From contig WIDE01000002.1 of the NCBI GenBank assembly GCA_015039315.1, positions 310,001 through 374,000 on the forward strand: a DNA stretch of 64,000 nt. Direction: 5' to 3'. Under the pieces are notes generated by a model. It was not told the DNA's origin. It made no database searches and worked only from the letters and a program-made list of their open reading frames with translations. Position 1 is the stretch's first letter. Every line of letters starts with the position of its first letter. This document shows, piece after piece, positions 10,971-23,318 of the stretch. This stretch comes from Clavulina sp. PMI_390 (Eukaryota; Basidiomycota; Agaricomycetes; Cantharellales; Hydnaceae). The translations under genes were made by a program, and so were the position numbers.

Positions 10971-13900
10971 ATGGCGAAAGCCAAAGCAGGCTCATCTTCC
11001 CAAGGAAACGCATCACTACTATCCTTCTTCTCCAAAACTAGCGGCAAGAAAGCTGACAAAGATGACAGCGGTGACGAGACGGATGCCGATAATGTTGATA
11101 CTACACCCGATGAGGACGCGTTAAATGACCTCACTGGCGTCTCTGACGACGAAATCCTTCCATCTAAGCCGAAAGGTGCAAAAACCAACGCGTCCAAGCC
11201 TCGTGCTGCTGGTGCTGCGACCGGGAATCGTACAATCCAGAAATCCAAAGACCTCCCCCATCTATCCGACCTCCCTCCTATCAGCGACATCTACGAGATG
11301 TTTCGCGACATTGCCAAACGCCGACCAGAAATTATCGCATTTGCAAAACAACTAAATGGGCGGCCACTGCGTGTCGCCACCATGTGTTCCGGCACCGAAG
11401 CACCATTACTTGCACTTGGTCAGCTTGCACGTGCAATACAGGAGGACCACGGTGTTACCTTGAATATCGAGCATGTCTTTTCTTGTGAGATCGAGCCATT
11501 CAAGCAAGGCTACATCGAAAGAAACTTCCGCCCTCCCATCCTATTTAGAGATGTTTGCGAGCTCGGGAACGATGAGGCGTGAGTTGGCTTTCTCTTCTCG
11601 AGTATTATGTCATTTTAACTGAGCCATACATTTCTAACTTAGTACCACTGCCTATGGTGCCAAAGTCCCAGTTCCTGGCAACGTCGATCTGCTCGTTGCT
11701 GGCACCTCATGTGTCGACTACTCTACGCTCAACAATGAGAAGCAAGACATCGACGCGAACGGCGAGTCCGGACGGACGTTCCGTGGTATGCTTTCTTGGG
11801 TGACCAAGCACCGCCCGAAAATCGTCATCCTCGAGAACGTGTGTGGTGCACCTTGGAATCGCGTCGTGACCAAGTTCGAGGGCGTCAACTACTCTGCTGC
11901 TCACCAGCGGTTCGACACGCGTCTCTACTACATCCCTCACACACGTACTCGGGGGTACCTCGTCGCTATCGATCGTGTCGGAAGCGATATCCCCAAGCGA
12001 TGGGTCGAGCTGGTACAAAAAATGGCGCGCCCCGCTTCGTGTACGCTTGACGCGTTCCTGCTCGAGTCTGACGACCCGCGGATTCACAGTGCACGTCAGG
12101 CCCTCGTTCATGAAGGTGCCACGATGGAGCGCAAGGCAGGTTACGACTGGGGTCGTTGTGAAAGTCGGCATATCAAAGCAAGGCACGACGAGCAGTTGGG
12201 CAATCGTCGTCCTTTGACGAGCTGGGAAGAAAGTGGGTATCTTGTTGCTGGGCGGCTCTGAACACTTACTGATCCATCTTATCCCTAGATGGCAATGCAA
12301 AGATGCCAGATTTCGCATGGAATGACTGGTCATCAAACCAGGTGGATCGCGTTTGGGACTTGATGGATATCACCACCCTCCGATCCGCCGCGCTCTATGA
12401 GGACCCCGCTTACAAGACGTACGTGGCTATCGACCTCGTGGACGTATCGGCGATTAACTGAATGTACCATTGTCTAGCAAAATTTGGAACCTCTCTCAAA
12501 ATGTCGATCGTCAGATTGGTAGTTCTCGTGTCGGCGTTGCGCCTTGCTTTACCCCTACCATGATCCCTTATCTCACCAACCGCGGCGGCCCCCTAGTAGG
12601 AGCAGAGGCTCTCGCCCTTCAAGGTATTCCTGTAGACGAACTCAACTTCACTCGTGAAACCCAGGACCAGCTTGCCGATTTGGCAGGGAACGCTATGTCG
12701 TCGACCGTGGTAGGGACGGCTATGGTAGCGGCGCTCACGCTCGCAGCGAAGCTGTTCCCAAAGGGTGAGGCTGACGATGATGAAATGGATGTTGATCAGC
12801 CTTCGAAGACATCGGCAGTCAGCGCGGCCGCCAACACTATTCGTGGTGTTGAAGATCTGCAAGAGGGGACAATCGACTTGACAGCCACATCTAACCAGTC
12901 CCTTCCTAAGCTCCTCTCTCGAGCTCGATCTAGCCGTCGTTTATGCGCATGCGAGGGCCGAGATGACGTTTTGACGCGTCTCATTCGCCAATGTGTCGAC
13001 TGCGGATTTTCGGCTTGCGAAAAGTGTGGTGGCCGGCCAGAGCACAATGTCGAGGATATGAACTTCATCGATAACCCTCGCCTTCGCCCTTCAGACTTCC
13101 GCCCTCTGCTCAAGGAGCAGCTCCCCATGTCGGTATCACTTGACGGAATCAGCTCTAGTTCGCTTGATACCGCCATCGAGGCTGCGGGCGATCCTCCCCA
13201 AGCCACGACGAAGTGGCGCAAATCCGTCCTCAAAGCAACTACCTCCCCTCTCCATTTCAAGACTGACAAACGTCAGGAGCATTGGGTTGTGATTTATGAA
13301 TCTCCCACTGCTCGACTCGAGCTCCATCTCAACCCATCACGGCCCGAGTGGATTTTATACGCGAGGCCGGATCGCGATGAGCCCGCCAACAGTCCTTTGC
13401 GTACTCTGTTGATGCGACCTGTTGCTCGGTTACTTTGTAAGTCCACTCTTCTCGCTGGAACGTGGGAGATCGCGGTTCCAACAAAGAAGTCGTTCCCTGT
13501 GACTGTGGAGGGTACAGGGGAACTCGTCCCATCCTGGGAGATGCGTCTAGGGTTAGAAGCCCCAGAACTCCGCCAGAAGAAGGTTTGGTCCTCCCTCAAG
13601 ATCTCGTATGACGAGGAATATACCCCACTCCTTGATCATCAAATCGATGGGGCATATTCATACCTGGACAAATGCGGCACGGCTTGCTCTGCGCTTCACA
13701 AGAGGGATGGAGGTGATGACCCGCAAAATCCTCTATTCTTCTTCCTTGATCCTGATCGGTGTGGTGACCCTGCTGATGATGTGTTCGTCTTCTCGTCGAG
13801 CATCCGTCGAACGGAGTACGGCGAGGCAAGAACGATCTTCGCCTACTTGGACTCTTCGTGGCGGCCGTCGTCTAAGAAAGGCCCCCAAGAATCAAAGTGC

Positions 13901-16900
13901 TTCATCCCAGCCGTGTGGGTGCCAATGAACGATGTCCAGCTATTGGTACGTTTTCTCTCGTGCTCTAATTGCTCTTACTATGCTCAATGATTTATTTTGG
14001 CTCTAGCCCACGGCAAATTTGGTCGCAACCTTCTCGACCCCAGAAACGACTCTCAACATCGAGACGGCGGGAACCGCATGCGAAGCAGCCACAGCAGTGC
14101 TCGTGTCCAAGGTTCCCCTAAGCCAGGAGCATTTGGATGCAGTGTGGCCTGTCGACCAATGGGGAACCGTTGACTCAGTGCACGAGCGCATCACGTTCCA
14201 GAAGATCTCCTGGGTACTCGAGCGCGTGCGCAATTTCCGCACCCTCAACAATTGGTCAGAGGTAGCTTGTGATCACGAATCTGCTGGTTGCTCAAGATGC
14301 GCCCCCAAACCACCTTCCATCCGATGGGCCAAGGGTAAAGGCAAAAACAATTCTATCGTTGCTGTCGAGGATGCCTACGAAGCCGGGGATTATGAGTACT
14401 CGCTCAAGCATCGTCCGACCCCTTTCGTTGCTCAACTAAAATTCGATTCCTCATCATCGCTGGGGATCGTTCAGCTAGGCATCAATATCCCCTCGTTATT
14501 CCATCGCGCTATTTCTCTCCTTCCTCATGATGAGCGCGACGAGAAACCCACCACGTCGTGGCGTCTGACCACTGGTTATGTGCCGCCCGCGCGGCTTGCC
14601 CCTCCCAAGTTCAAGCTACCAAGTAATCGCAAAGATGCTGAGGCCGACCAGCCCCCCAACTTCAAGATCCCTCTACGGCCTGAACAGCTCCGGTCACTAA
14701 CTTGGATGCTCTCCCAGGAGTCAGCGGACGCTCCTCCATTTCTGGAAGAGGAAGTGGTCGAGGCGATTCAACCCTCACTTGGGTGGCGCGTCGAGGCCCG
14801 CGCGCAGCGACCGATACGAGTTAGTGGCGGAGTTCTTGCTGATGAGGTCGGTTACGGCAAAACAGCGATTACCCTAGGCCTCCTTGATGCCACTCGTCAT
14901 CTCCGGCCCAAGAACCTGGGGGCGATTACTCCTGATGGGAGGCTGCGCTCCCGTGCTACCCTGGTAGCTGTTCCAGCCCATCTCACACGACAATGGCAGT
15001 CAGAGGCCACAAAATTCCTAGGCTCCAAGTGCAATATCATCATGCTGGAGACGATGACAAATGTGAACAAGTTGACTGTGGACGCTGTGTTAACAGCAGA
15101 TCTTGTCGTCATCGCTTCCAACCTGCTGAGGTCGGATGCCTACCTACTTCGCCTTGCCGCGTTCGCCGGAGTGGGTGGCTGGCCAAACAAGGATGGCCGT
15201 TTCTTCGATGCGAAGCTCAAGCAGGCTCACGAAGGAATCAAGGACCAAGTTCGGCGACTAGAAACGGAAGGTGCTGCGGCAGTATTCGATGTTATCAAGG
15301 ATGCGGAAGGTATGAACGAAACGTTTTTTTTTTTAATATAATTCATCGTCACTAAACGGATTTCTCGATATAGATCACCCCAAGTCTGACTTTGTACAGG
15401 GTTCCCGTCGCCTCAAGGGCAAGCAGTATCGAGACCGCGTCCACGAAGACACAGTACTTGCGGCTCCAGCTCGGAAACTCTACAACCCTGCCATCAAAGT
15501 TGAGGTCGTCATCACCACCCCACCTCCCAAATATCCATCTTTCACGAAAGCGCAATCCAGTGGTAAAGCCTCCAAAGCCGGTCTGGCTACTACTGGGAAA
15601 CGTGCTCGACCATCTGTGATTGTCATATCTGACGACGAGGATGGACAAGATGCGGATAGGACGACCGGTGTGAGTGACTTCGATCCTTCCGCATCCGAAG
15701 AGGACGATTTCAATGAGTCGGAGGGCGCACCAGAGGTTGACTCGGACGGCAGTGTCTCCGATGCTTCCTCAGAACCACCTCGAAAGATGTCGAAGGCCTC
15801 GTCAAAAGCCAAGGCCGTGAAACCACGCAAGCGAAAAACCTCCGACTCCGATGAAGAGCCAGAGGAAGAGGCGGCCCCGGCCAAAAAGCAGAAGACAAAG
15901 GTCGGCGCCAAGCCGGTCAAGCCACCAAAGCCAGCGAAGGTCGTCGAGAAGCAGTATGTCAAAGATTCCTGGGGCTTCAAGTCTGCTGCAGTTCGCAATG
16001 ACTGGAAGCAGATGCGTTGTCCTCCGCTAGAGTTGTTCCATTTCGAGCGTTTGGTGATCGACGAATACACTTATTTGGAGGGCCGAGTGTACTCTCTCGT
16101 CACTAGCTTGCGGTCAGACCATCGATGGATTCTATCTGGAACTCCACCTACGGAGGATTTCGCATCCGTCAACACGATCGCTGCCTTCATGGGAGTGCAT
16201 CTTGGTGTTCGCGATGACTTCTGGGAGGGCCAGTCCAAGGAGTCGCTGTCCAAAGCGAAGAAGCGCCAGAAGGATCAAACAAGTATGTCTTCGTCAAGCC
16301 CTAAATGTCCTTCTAGTATCCTGACTTCTCCCTCAAAGGTGTCGAGAATTTCCACTCATTCCGTGAAGTCCGTAGCCTTGACTGGCATGCTCACCGAGAC
16401 GAGCAAGCACAGTATTTCCTCAATTCTTTCGTTCGACAGGTATGCTATATTCTGTGCTCATTTTTGTCTCGTGCTCAGCCACTTTTCGTAGAATCTTGCA
16501 GAGATCGAGGACATCCCTTTCGTTGACAAGATCTCAAAGATTATCCTGCCTGCGGCTGAGCGTGCTATTTACCTTGAACTTGAGCACCACCTTCGAGCGT
16601 TGGATATGTCTGTACGCAAGTCGTCCAAGAAGACCGATGGTGACCGCGAGAAGCGTATGTACGAATCATTGGGTAACAGCCAGTACGTCTCTATGGTCTA
16701 CATGAGTTATTTTTTGTGGCTAATTGCTCGACAGATCCGCGGAAGAGGCCCTCCTCAAGCGATGCTCGCACTTCGAGCTAGAGCTCAGAGGAGGAAACGC
16801 TCTGAAATCATGCGAGCTTATCGTCGCTGAGCGTTCGAAGCAGCTAGAAGCCTGTATCGAAGAAGCGAGACGAGAGTTCGCCAAGGCGATGAATGACGAG

Positions 16901-18035
16901 AAGAAGATCGTTCCTATCGACCCCCACTCGCACTTCCGCGAATGGTGCCGCATGACCCATAGCGACAAAGGCGTTGGCGACGCGGACGCCAAAAATATCT
17001 TGCATCAGATTCAGGAAGATAATGGGTACGTCTATCGACCCGATGATCGCAAGAAACCTTCTCCAGACCTCGACGCCGAAGACAAGAAGAAAAAAGAGGC
17101 TCGATGGGAACATAGAGAGCATTCTCATTTGCTCAAGAAACTCGAGAAGGAACTTGTTGCCCGTCATCGATCTCTACGCTATTTCAAAGCTGTTCGAGAT
17201 CTCCAGCAAGGCTCAGAACACTTTGAGAGTGTCTCCTGCCCACTCTGCGACAAAACCGACCTCCCCCTTTCCGACCTCGCCATTCTCTCCTCATGTGGGC
17301 ATATGGGTTGCCACTCCTGCGTCTTGGCGAGAGCACAGGATGAAGAATGCGTTTGCCGACAGAGTGAGGGCTGCAGTGCCGCTGCACGCACGCTGAACGT
17401 CGTGAAGGCAGAAACTCTTGGTCAAGACGAGGAGCGCGACAGCTCAGTTAAGCATTTCGGCAAGAAGCTGGAAAGCGTTGTAACCCTTATCAAGTACGTC
17501 GTCTCCTAATGTTCAGCGTCCCGACAAATCTAAGCTTGAATCCACAGGAAATGCGTCGCCAAGGACGAAAGCGTACTGCTCTTCGTTCAGTTCCAGGATC
17601 TTATGGAAAAAGCTGCGGAGGCCCTGAAATATCACAAGATTGATTTCCTCCAGATCAAGGGTAGCAATAGCGCGAGATCCAGCGCGTTGGCGAAGTTCCA
17701 GGACGAGAATACGGCAGAGCAAGTTTTGCTTCTGAACGTTGGGGACGAGAGCGCTAGCGGGGCGTAAGTAATGACACCTTCGGTTTTCTCTTGGTCGAAA
17801 CTTATACCTTCCTCTCTCTAGTAATTTAACCAACGCTAACCACGTCATTTTCCTTTCCCCACTACTCACCCCGTCTCAACAATTCTACACCGCCACCGAG
17901 ATCCAAGCCATTGGTCGTGTGCGACGATACGGACAACAGAAGAAGGTTCACATCTATCGTTTCCTCACCCTCAACTCCATCGATGTAGAAATTTTCGAAG
18001 CTCGCGATCCTGCTAAACGGAAGGTGGATTCATAA
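10971..18035 (+). CDS. DNMT5: DNMT5-type maintenance DNA cytosine methyltransferase (C5-MTase + SNF2 ATPase + RING)
   Basis: ATP-dependent CpG maintenance methyltransferase of the DNMT5 family; the best-studied member is from Cryptococcus neoformans. Eleven exons give 6489 nt, 2162 residues: 10971-11578, 11643-12232, 12289-12418, 12478-13945, 14007-15309, 15374-16282, 16339-16439, 16492-16682, 16735-17493, 17548-17763, 17822-18035. Residues 1-100 are low complexity with a PIP-like N13..L16..F19-F20. The methyltransferase has motif I (RVATMCSGTEAP, about 133), motif IV with the catalytic Cys in AGTSCVDYS (Ser before Cys, where Pro is usual), motif VI (ILENVCGAPW), a motif VIII-like HTRTRGY, and motif X (DLAGNAMSST, about 510). 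A Cys-rich cluster follows near 598 (CAC..CVDC..CEKC). The SNF2 part has Walker A LADEVGYGKTA (about 1211), motif II DEYTYL (about 1594), motif III WILSGTPP, a RING (CPLC..CGHMGCHSC, about 1934) inserted between the lobes, and motif VI AIGRVRRYGQQKK. A Ser/Lys-rich insert (about 1440-1565) carries SVIVISDDED. Confidence 0.96.
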
Positions 18036-18168
18036 TTGGACTGTTACAATCTTACAACGCTAGATCACTGTCATTGTCCGTGCATATAACATGAAAAACT
18101 ACTGCTCATAGAACCATGTATACCCTTTACTTCGCATATGAATATCATCACGTCCATCTCGTTCCTCC

Positions 18169-20310
18169 TCAATACACGTATTGCTTTCGCTGCGGGTTCG
18201 CAGAGGTTCCAACCTCGGGTTCCCCAGGATCCGCAAATGGGTCGTCACTGAAGTCTATCAAGGCAGTCTTGGAGGCCTCATTGGATGGAACCTCATTGTA
18301 TGTCCGATTCCCGTAGACAGGGGATGTCGCAGACGAGGGACCGGCAGCACGACGATGGCCTTCATCCGATGAATCATAGTCGCTATAATCGGACAAGCTG
18401 CCGCGATTGTCTGCCTCGTCATGGAGATTCGGTTGGATTGGGGCTTGCAAGCTAGAAGAGGGAGATGCATCAGCCTCCACCCACACATCATGAGCCTAGG
18501 CAAGACTCACGGATGGTTATATGAATCCCCGAAAGTGAGGTCTTGTAGATCGGCGTGGAGCGAGTCGGCATGAGCACCACTTGATGCGAAAGAGAAAGGG
18601 TTTGATGATCCAGAGCCTTGCCTCTGCTGCGATCGTGCTCTCTCGATAGCCAGCCTCTGCTTGTCCTGAAGCTTGAGAAGCTCAGGCTCGTTGATGGAGC
18701 CTCCTGTCGCCTGAGGCTCAACGCCAGCGGGCACTTCGTCATCGGAATCAGCATCCGCGGACTTCAGCATCTGTGGGACATGAGAGGGACATCAGTATCA
18801 AAACCCTGTTGTAACGGCATTCCGAAACGCACGTGGTCGTAGAGTTCCAAAGCCGAAATGATACGCTCGTTGGAGTCGATCAAGGTCCCAATAAACGACT
18901 CATCATCGACCAACTGCAAAGGCAGGAAGCTTCAGAAATTATGATCGTGAGGTTGGAAGTAGGTCTGAGTGCCATACCTGAATGTACCGCACAATAGTTT
19001 TCCGTGTAGCCTTAGCCTCAGCCAGGCACTCCTGAACTCGTGCATTGGTCTCAATGGATTCTTTCTCACGGTTCACGAGCTAGGGTGGGCGAAATATGGA
19101 TATACGAGACAACGGACGATAACAACGGTTCTTACTTTTAGAGCATTGACCAGATTATTTGAGGCTTGAGAGGCTGTCGAAATGGACGCTAAAACCTTGG
19201 GCTTCTCCTGTACCATCATAATAAATGAAAAATAAGCTCGGTAGGGAGGTGTGAGGCTAGGTCAGAACGCACCTCTTGCATATTGAAAGGTTTCCTTCGA
19301 GTTTGAGGTTGGGTGGGTGAGGTCGGCGAGCGCGCTTTGGCTTTGTCGGCCTTCGCTTTTGCTTTAGCCTGTTCTCTAGCTTGGGCCTCCGCTTTCTTCC
19401 GTGCTAACCGTTCTTGGGCTTCTTGTTCCGCTCGTTTCCGAGCTTCCTCGAGTTTAGCCGTATCCACAGCAGGCTTGGAAGGCGCCTGAGAGGAGGATCA
19501 ATCGATTGGTGGGACTGAGGTTGCTAATATGGATGACAAACCTTCTTCTCCCCTCCACCAGCAGCCTGATACAGACCAGCAACGGCCGACATGCGAGCAT
19601 TGTCCTTGAACTGGCGATGCCACGATGCCAACACGCTCATAAGTTTCTTCTTAACGCGAGTATCGGTCATAGAGTCTTGTGCCATTAGTTTCAGGCGCTC
19701 AAGGAGGGGATCGGTGACAAGAATCGCTAGATCGAGCAAAGAACGAAGAGAAACGTGTGTTGAGAAGGCGTGCACATGAGCGAACGAGGCTCGGAGCTCA
19801 CTTTGGAATTTCTGCCCGCAGTTCTCGACCAACGCTTTGAGAAGAGTAAGAGCGCGCAACTGGCGATGCACGTCTCCATACTTGAGCTTCTTCCGGATAG
19901 CGCGACACGCCTCGGTAGGGCTAGGTTAGATATCGTTAGAACCCGGGTGGGACCTATCACTAGCCTGTTCTAACATACCCTCCGGCTTGAAGATTGATGG
20001 ATTCAACTAGCTCAGGAATCCTGAGGTTACCCAGGGACCATACAAATCAGTGACACTGTTCATGCGTGGAGACCGGGTATGACCTCACCCCTCGTATGCA
20101 TCCTCCTGATACGTCGCTGACGACAGAATCTCAACCCAGTCTGTGATTGATGACTATTTTGGTTGCGTAAATGAGGTCGCAGCGGCACACAATCAGTACA
20201 GACGCGCATACTCGTGCGGTGCGGGTGCAGAGCGGGAAACATACATGAGGTTTCTCTCCCATCGCCGACCCGAATCCCTTTGAGATAGCTTTCCCGATAA
20301 GTATAGACAT
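18169..20310 (-). CDS. LSB5: LSB5-like VHS/GAT adaptor protein
   Basis: Endocytic and actin-linked adaptor related to yeast Lsb5 and the GGA/TOM1 families. It starts MSILIGKAISKGFGSAMG at 20310; the first exon runs to 20245. The VHS domain follows over several short exons: ITDWVEILSS, IPELVESINLQAG, ACRAIRKKLKYGDVHRQLRA, LTLLKALVENCGQKFQ, then a helix around DPLLERLKLMAQDS and WHRQFKDNARMS. A Lys/Arg/Ala/Glu-rich coiled coil (KKAEAQAREQAKAKAKADK) separates it from a GAT-type three-helix region with NREKESIETNARVQECLAEA and SFIGTLIDSNERIISALELY. The C-terminal tail is Ser/Asp-rich with an NPF motif (SSNPFSFAS, an EH-domain ligand type) and DDPFADP. It ends QRKQYVY. The ubiquitin/Las17 partners are inferred from the family and are not visible here. 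Confidence 0.85.
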
Positions 20311-21777
20311 ATTGGCTTTGAACCGGCCAAACTAGGTGGTATAGAGGACTAGAGTAGATAACAGGGGGTTGGAGACGAGGGGGTCTGAGCCAATGATGTC
20401 AACAAATCTAAACTTGTGACGGCCGCCTGGCGCGGCGATTACCTGGATGATTTCACACGCGAACCAAATTCACAACATAGCACTTAGCACACATCGCTTT
20501 CCAATCTATTGAATGTCAGGAAACCCTACAGAAGTCCAGGACCGGGCATCCGGCCAGCATGTAATCTACACACTCCTTTTCTTCAAAGCGCGGCCCTTTC
20601 CACCGTCCGAGTTATCCGACGACCTCTCCTTACGCTTGCCCCCACTAACCGTAGATTCAATCTCGTGCATCCAAATCGAGTGCAAGAAGTACTTACGCCA
20701 AACTGTCAGACTCTTCGCCAGTTTCTTCTTCTGAAGCTTCCTGTAAATAACAACGGAGCGTCAATATAAAACCGCCTAAGATATGAACACCACACATGTA
20801 CCCATTAAGAGAGATTGACAAATCCTCGCTGAAGAATTAAAACGTTTGTAAGTCCATCCGTGCAACAAACAGAGAGAACTCGCAAACCACTGTTTAAAAT
20901 CTCTCAGCCAGAGGTACGCAATGACATGGAAACAGTAGCATGTTAGACGCCAAAGCATAATCGCCCCAGAGATTGTATACAATGTCGCAAAAGACGATGA
21001 TAAGCTAGCCCAAGGAGGTCAGGCCTAGCCATTGGAAAGAATACAGTACGAATCACCCTTCGCCAAGACCATCAGCAGCAGTACTAAAAGAATGGAAGCA
21101 TCTACTTACAACGCCAGCATGCATCAGAATCAACCAAGACTCACCTCGGTGCACTGAAACAAACCCATGGCAATAGGCAAGCAAAATTTACGTATGCGTT
21201 GTTGTGTGGACCATGCGTTCGGCATCATGGATTTTGGTGGATAACCTACAGTCGACTGTCTCCATACTGGCATAGCCAGCGGAGGTATCAGAATTTGATG
21301 GGGATAGGAAGCGGAAGTTAAGCATCAACCGTGCTCGGGTTGTTTGAGAGGATTTCAAAAATTGTGGAAGCAATCACACAGACTCTAGATGTCGTCGTTG
21401 CGATCAGTAATCATTGGTGTGTTGGAGAGTAAGTCTTGGCAAGTTCTGGAGGATACGCGTCACAATTCATGCATATTTGGCAAAGTGATTGGGTCTGGCG
21501 AACGAGGATATAGAGAGATTTATTGAATTCCAGAATACCTAACACGTTGGGTGTGATTACAACGATTGTTCAAAAATGATGCAATGGATGTAGTGGCGCA
21601 TAGTTTGGCACCACTTTGTGGTGGATTATTTGGCGATACCACCCTTTAGAATTGTTCTGTCCACTGCTGTTTGGTGAAGACTCCACTGAATTGATTTTGA
21701 TATTGTTTTGTATCGTGAGAATTTTCCCGGGACATGGTATGACCTGGATAGTCATCCAGGTAACAAGCTACTAGTGA
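20311..21777. other. 1.5-kb region with no gene I can resolve
   Basis: It lies between the LSB5 start and the seryl-tRNA synthetase stop, both on the minus strand. Apart from the uncertain exon pair at 20566-20740, I see only short frames. A minus-strand stretch near 20930-21000 reads as a hydrophobic peptide but I could not join it in phase. The right half (21190-21770) is AT-rich and looks non-coding. A small multi-intron gene or a non-coding RNA could be hidden here. Confidence 0.4.
20566..20740 (-). CDS. Possible 3' exons of an unidentified minus-strand gene
   Basis: On the minus strand an acceptor (TTATTTACAG) opens a frame reading EASEEETGEESDSLA (20697-20740). A GTAAGT donor follows, then a 52-nt intron ending GGTTAG, and then GGKRKERSSDNSDGG to a stop (20566-20644) with phases that match. 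An acidic then basic tail is common at protein ends. However, the same bases are also open in the other minus frame and on the plus strand (a 73-codon frame from 20513), and I could not find convincing upstream exons. I do not recognise the protein. Confidence 0.25.
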
Positions 21778-23318
21778 CTAAATAAATCTAAACCGGGGAT
21801 CTTGGTGTCCAAGCCAGAATGGAAGCAAGGCTTTGGGCAGATCAAGTCCTACTACTTTGCCACTTTCTAATCGCGCCCCATTCTCCAAAAGCGCAACAAT
21901 CAATCGAGGAATGGCCGCGGCTGTGCCATTGAGCGTGTGAGCAAACGCTGACTTGCCTGGCTTTTGAGATGAAGCCTGAGGTGAGTATAGAATATGGAGG
22001 CGGCGCGACTGATAGTCGGTGCAGTTCGACGTAGATGAAATCTGATGTGAAGTATGTTAATCGCGGGTAGTAGTCAAGGCATAGCATGCACACGAACCTC
22101 CCCCCAAGACCCTCTCCCAGGCATCCATGCTTCCATATCATACTTCATGTATGCACTAGCTCCCAGTTCTTCGGAGGGCATCTCCAAGACTCTACAAGAC
22201 CCATGTCAACATAAAGCTCTGTTATCACATAGCCTAACATGGATAACGTACTTGTAGGTCAGATTTAGGCCATCAAACATCGATTTCTGAAGCTCAATTA
22301 AACTCGTCATCATGGGCTCGCTGTCATCGGCAGCAGTTACGGCGAACAATTCCACTTTTGAGAATTGGTGAACGCGGTACAGCCCCCTTGTGTCTGCACC
22401 ACGAGCACCTGCTTCAGCACGAAACGCCCTGCCTAAGCCAGCAACGCGCATAGGAAGCTCTTTTGCGGAGAAATTTCGCTGGGCAAACATGCCGGCAAGT
22501 GGGATCTCCGCAGTCCCGGCAAGGACATAACGGTCAGTGGACCCTGCCTTCGTATGAAGGTAGTAGTTCTGCGAAGAGGCTTCATCACGAGGCTGAAAGC
22601 CACACCGATGAGCAACATCCGCTTTCACGACATCTGGAGTGGTGATGGGGGTGAAGCCGGCACGAAGTGCCATCGACATGGCGTAATTCGTCAACGCAAG
22701 CTCCAATAAGGCGCCCTCGTTTCGAAGATAGTACCATGACGACCCTGTGACGACGGCCCCAGATTCCATGTCAAGCATATCGAGTGCCTTCGCAACGTGG
22801 ACGTGATCTCGGAGCGGGTCTTCGGGAATGGGGCTGGGTCCATGCGTGGAGAGGATACGAGCAGCTGACTCGGGGCCAATGGGGGTGAGCGGGTGTGTAT
22901 CATTGGGGAGTGACGCCGCAAGATCGTATAATAAGTCCTGCTTTTCGGCGAGATCCTTCTCCAATGAATGTATCTTCTCTTTTGACTCTGTAGCCGCTGC
23001 AATGGCGCTCTGCCGAGCCCCTTCAGACTGAGCTTTCTGAACAGCCTTTCCAAGAGAGCTGCGTTGAGCACGGAGAGCATCTACGCCACGGGCCAGGTCT
23101 ATTGTTTCGGCATGTAGAGACGCAATTCGTTCCACAGTGTCGTGGGGAAGACCAGTGTTGCGGATCAGCGCATTCTCAGTCTTTGCGGTGACGTTGTGGG
23201 CGATTTCGCGGTAATTGAAACGAGCGCGTGGAAGGGAGCCGCCAGAAGAAGAATTTCGAATAGCAACGCGAAGGTTCAGAGCCTGCCTAGCAAAGCTTGA
23301 GGGACGAGCTGTGAGCAC
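21778..23318 (-). CDS. DIA4: Seryl-tRNA synthetase, mitochondrial type
   Basis: Class II aminoacyl-tRNA synthetase charging tRNA-Ser, probably inside mitochondria. Three exons, 22252-23318, 22098-22191 and 21778-22041, give 474 residues. The first about 27 residues are rich in Arg, Ser and Ala with no acidic residue ([19 protein letters not shown]), as in a mitochondrial presequence. An N-terminal tRNA-binding coiled coil follows (from about residue 70 to 140, [20 protein letters not shown]). The catalytic core has the TAEIPLAG serine-binding loop, motif 2 ([20 protein letters not shown], then QFSKVE), [13 protein letters not shown], and motif 3 ([20 protein letters not shown]). Yeast keeps separate cytosolic and mitochondrial enzymes; the leader favours the mitochondrial one. 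It is divergent from the RFC gene, with 239 bp between the two start codons. Confidence 0.94.

Noticed and set aside
20513..20734. 73-codon plus-strand frame (MSGNPTEVQDRASG)
   Set aside because: Plausible on length alone, but the minus strand has matching splice sites here; the strand cannot be decided, so I did not call this one as a gene.
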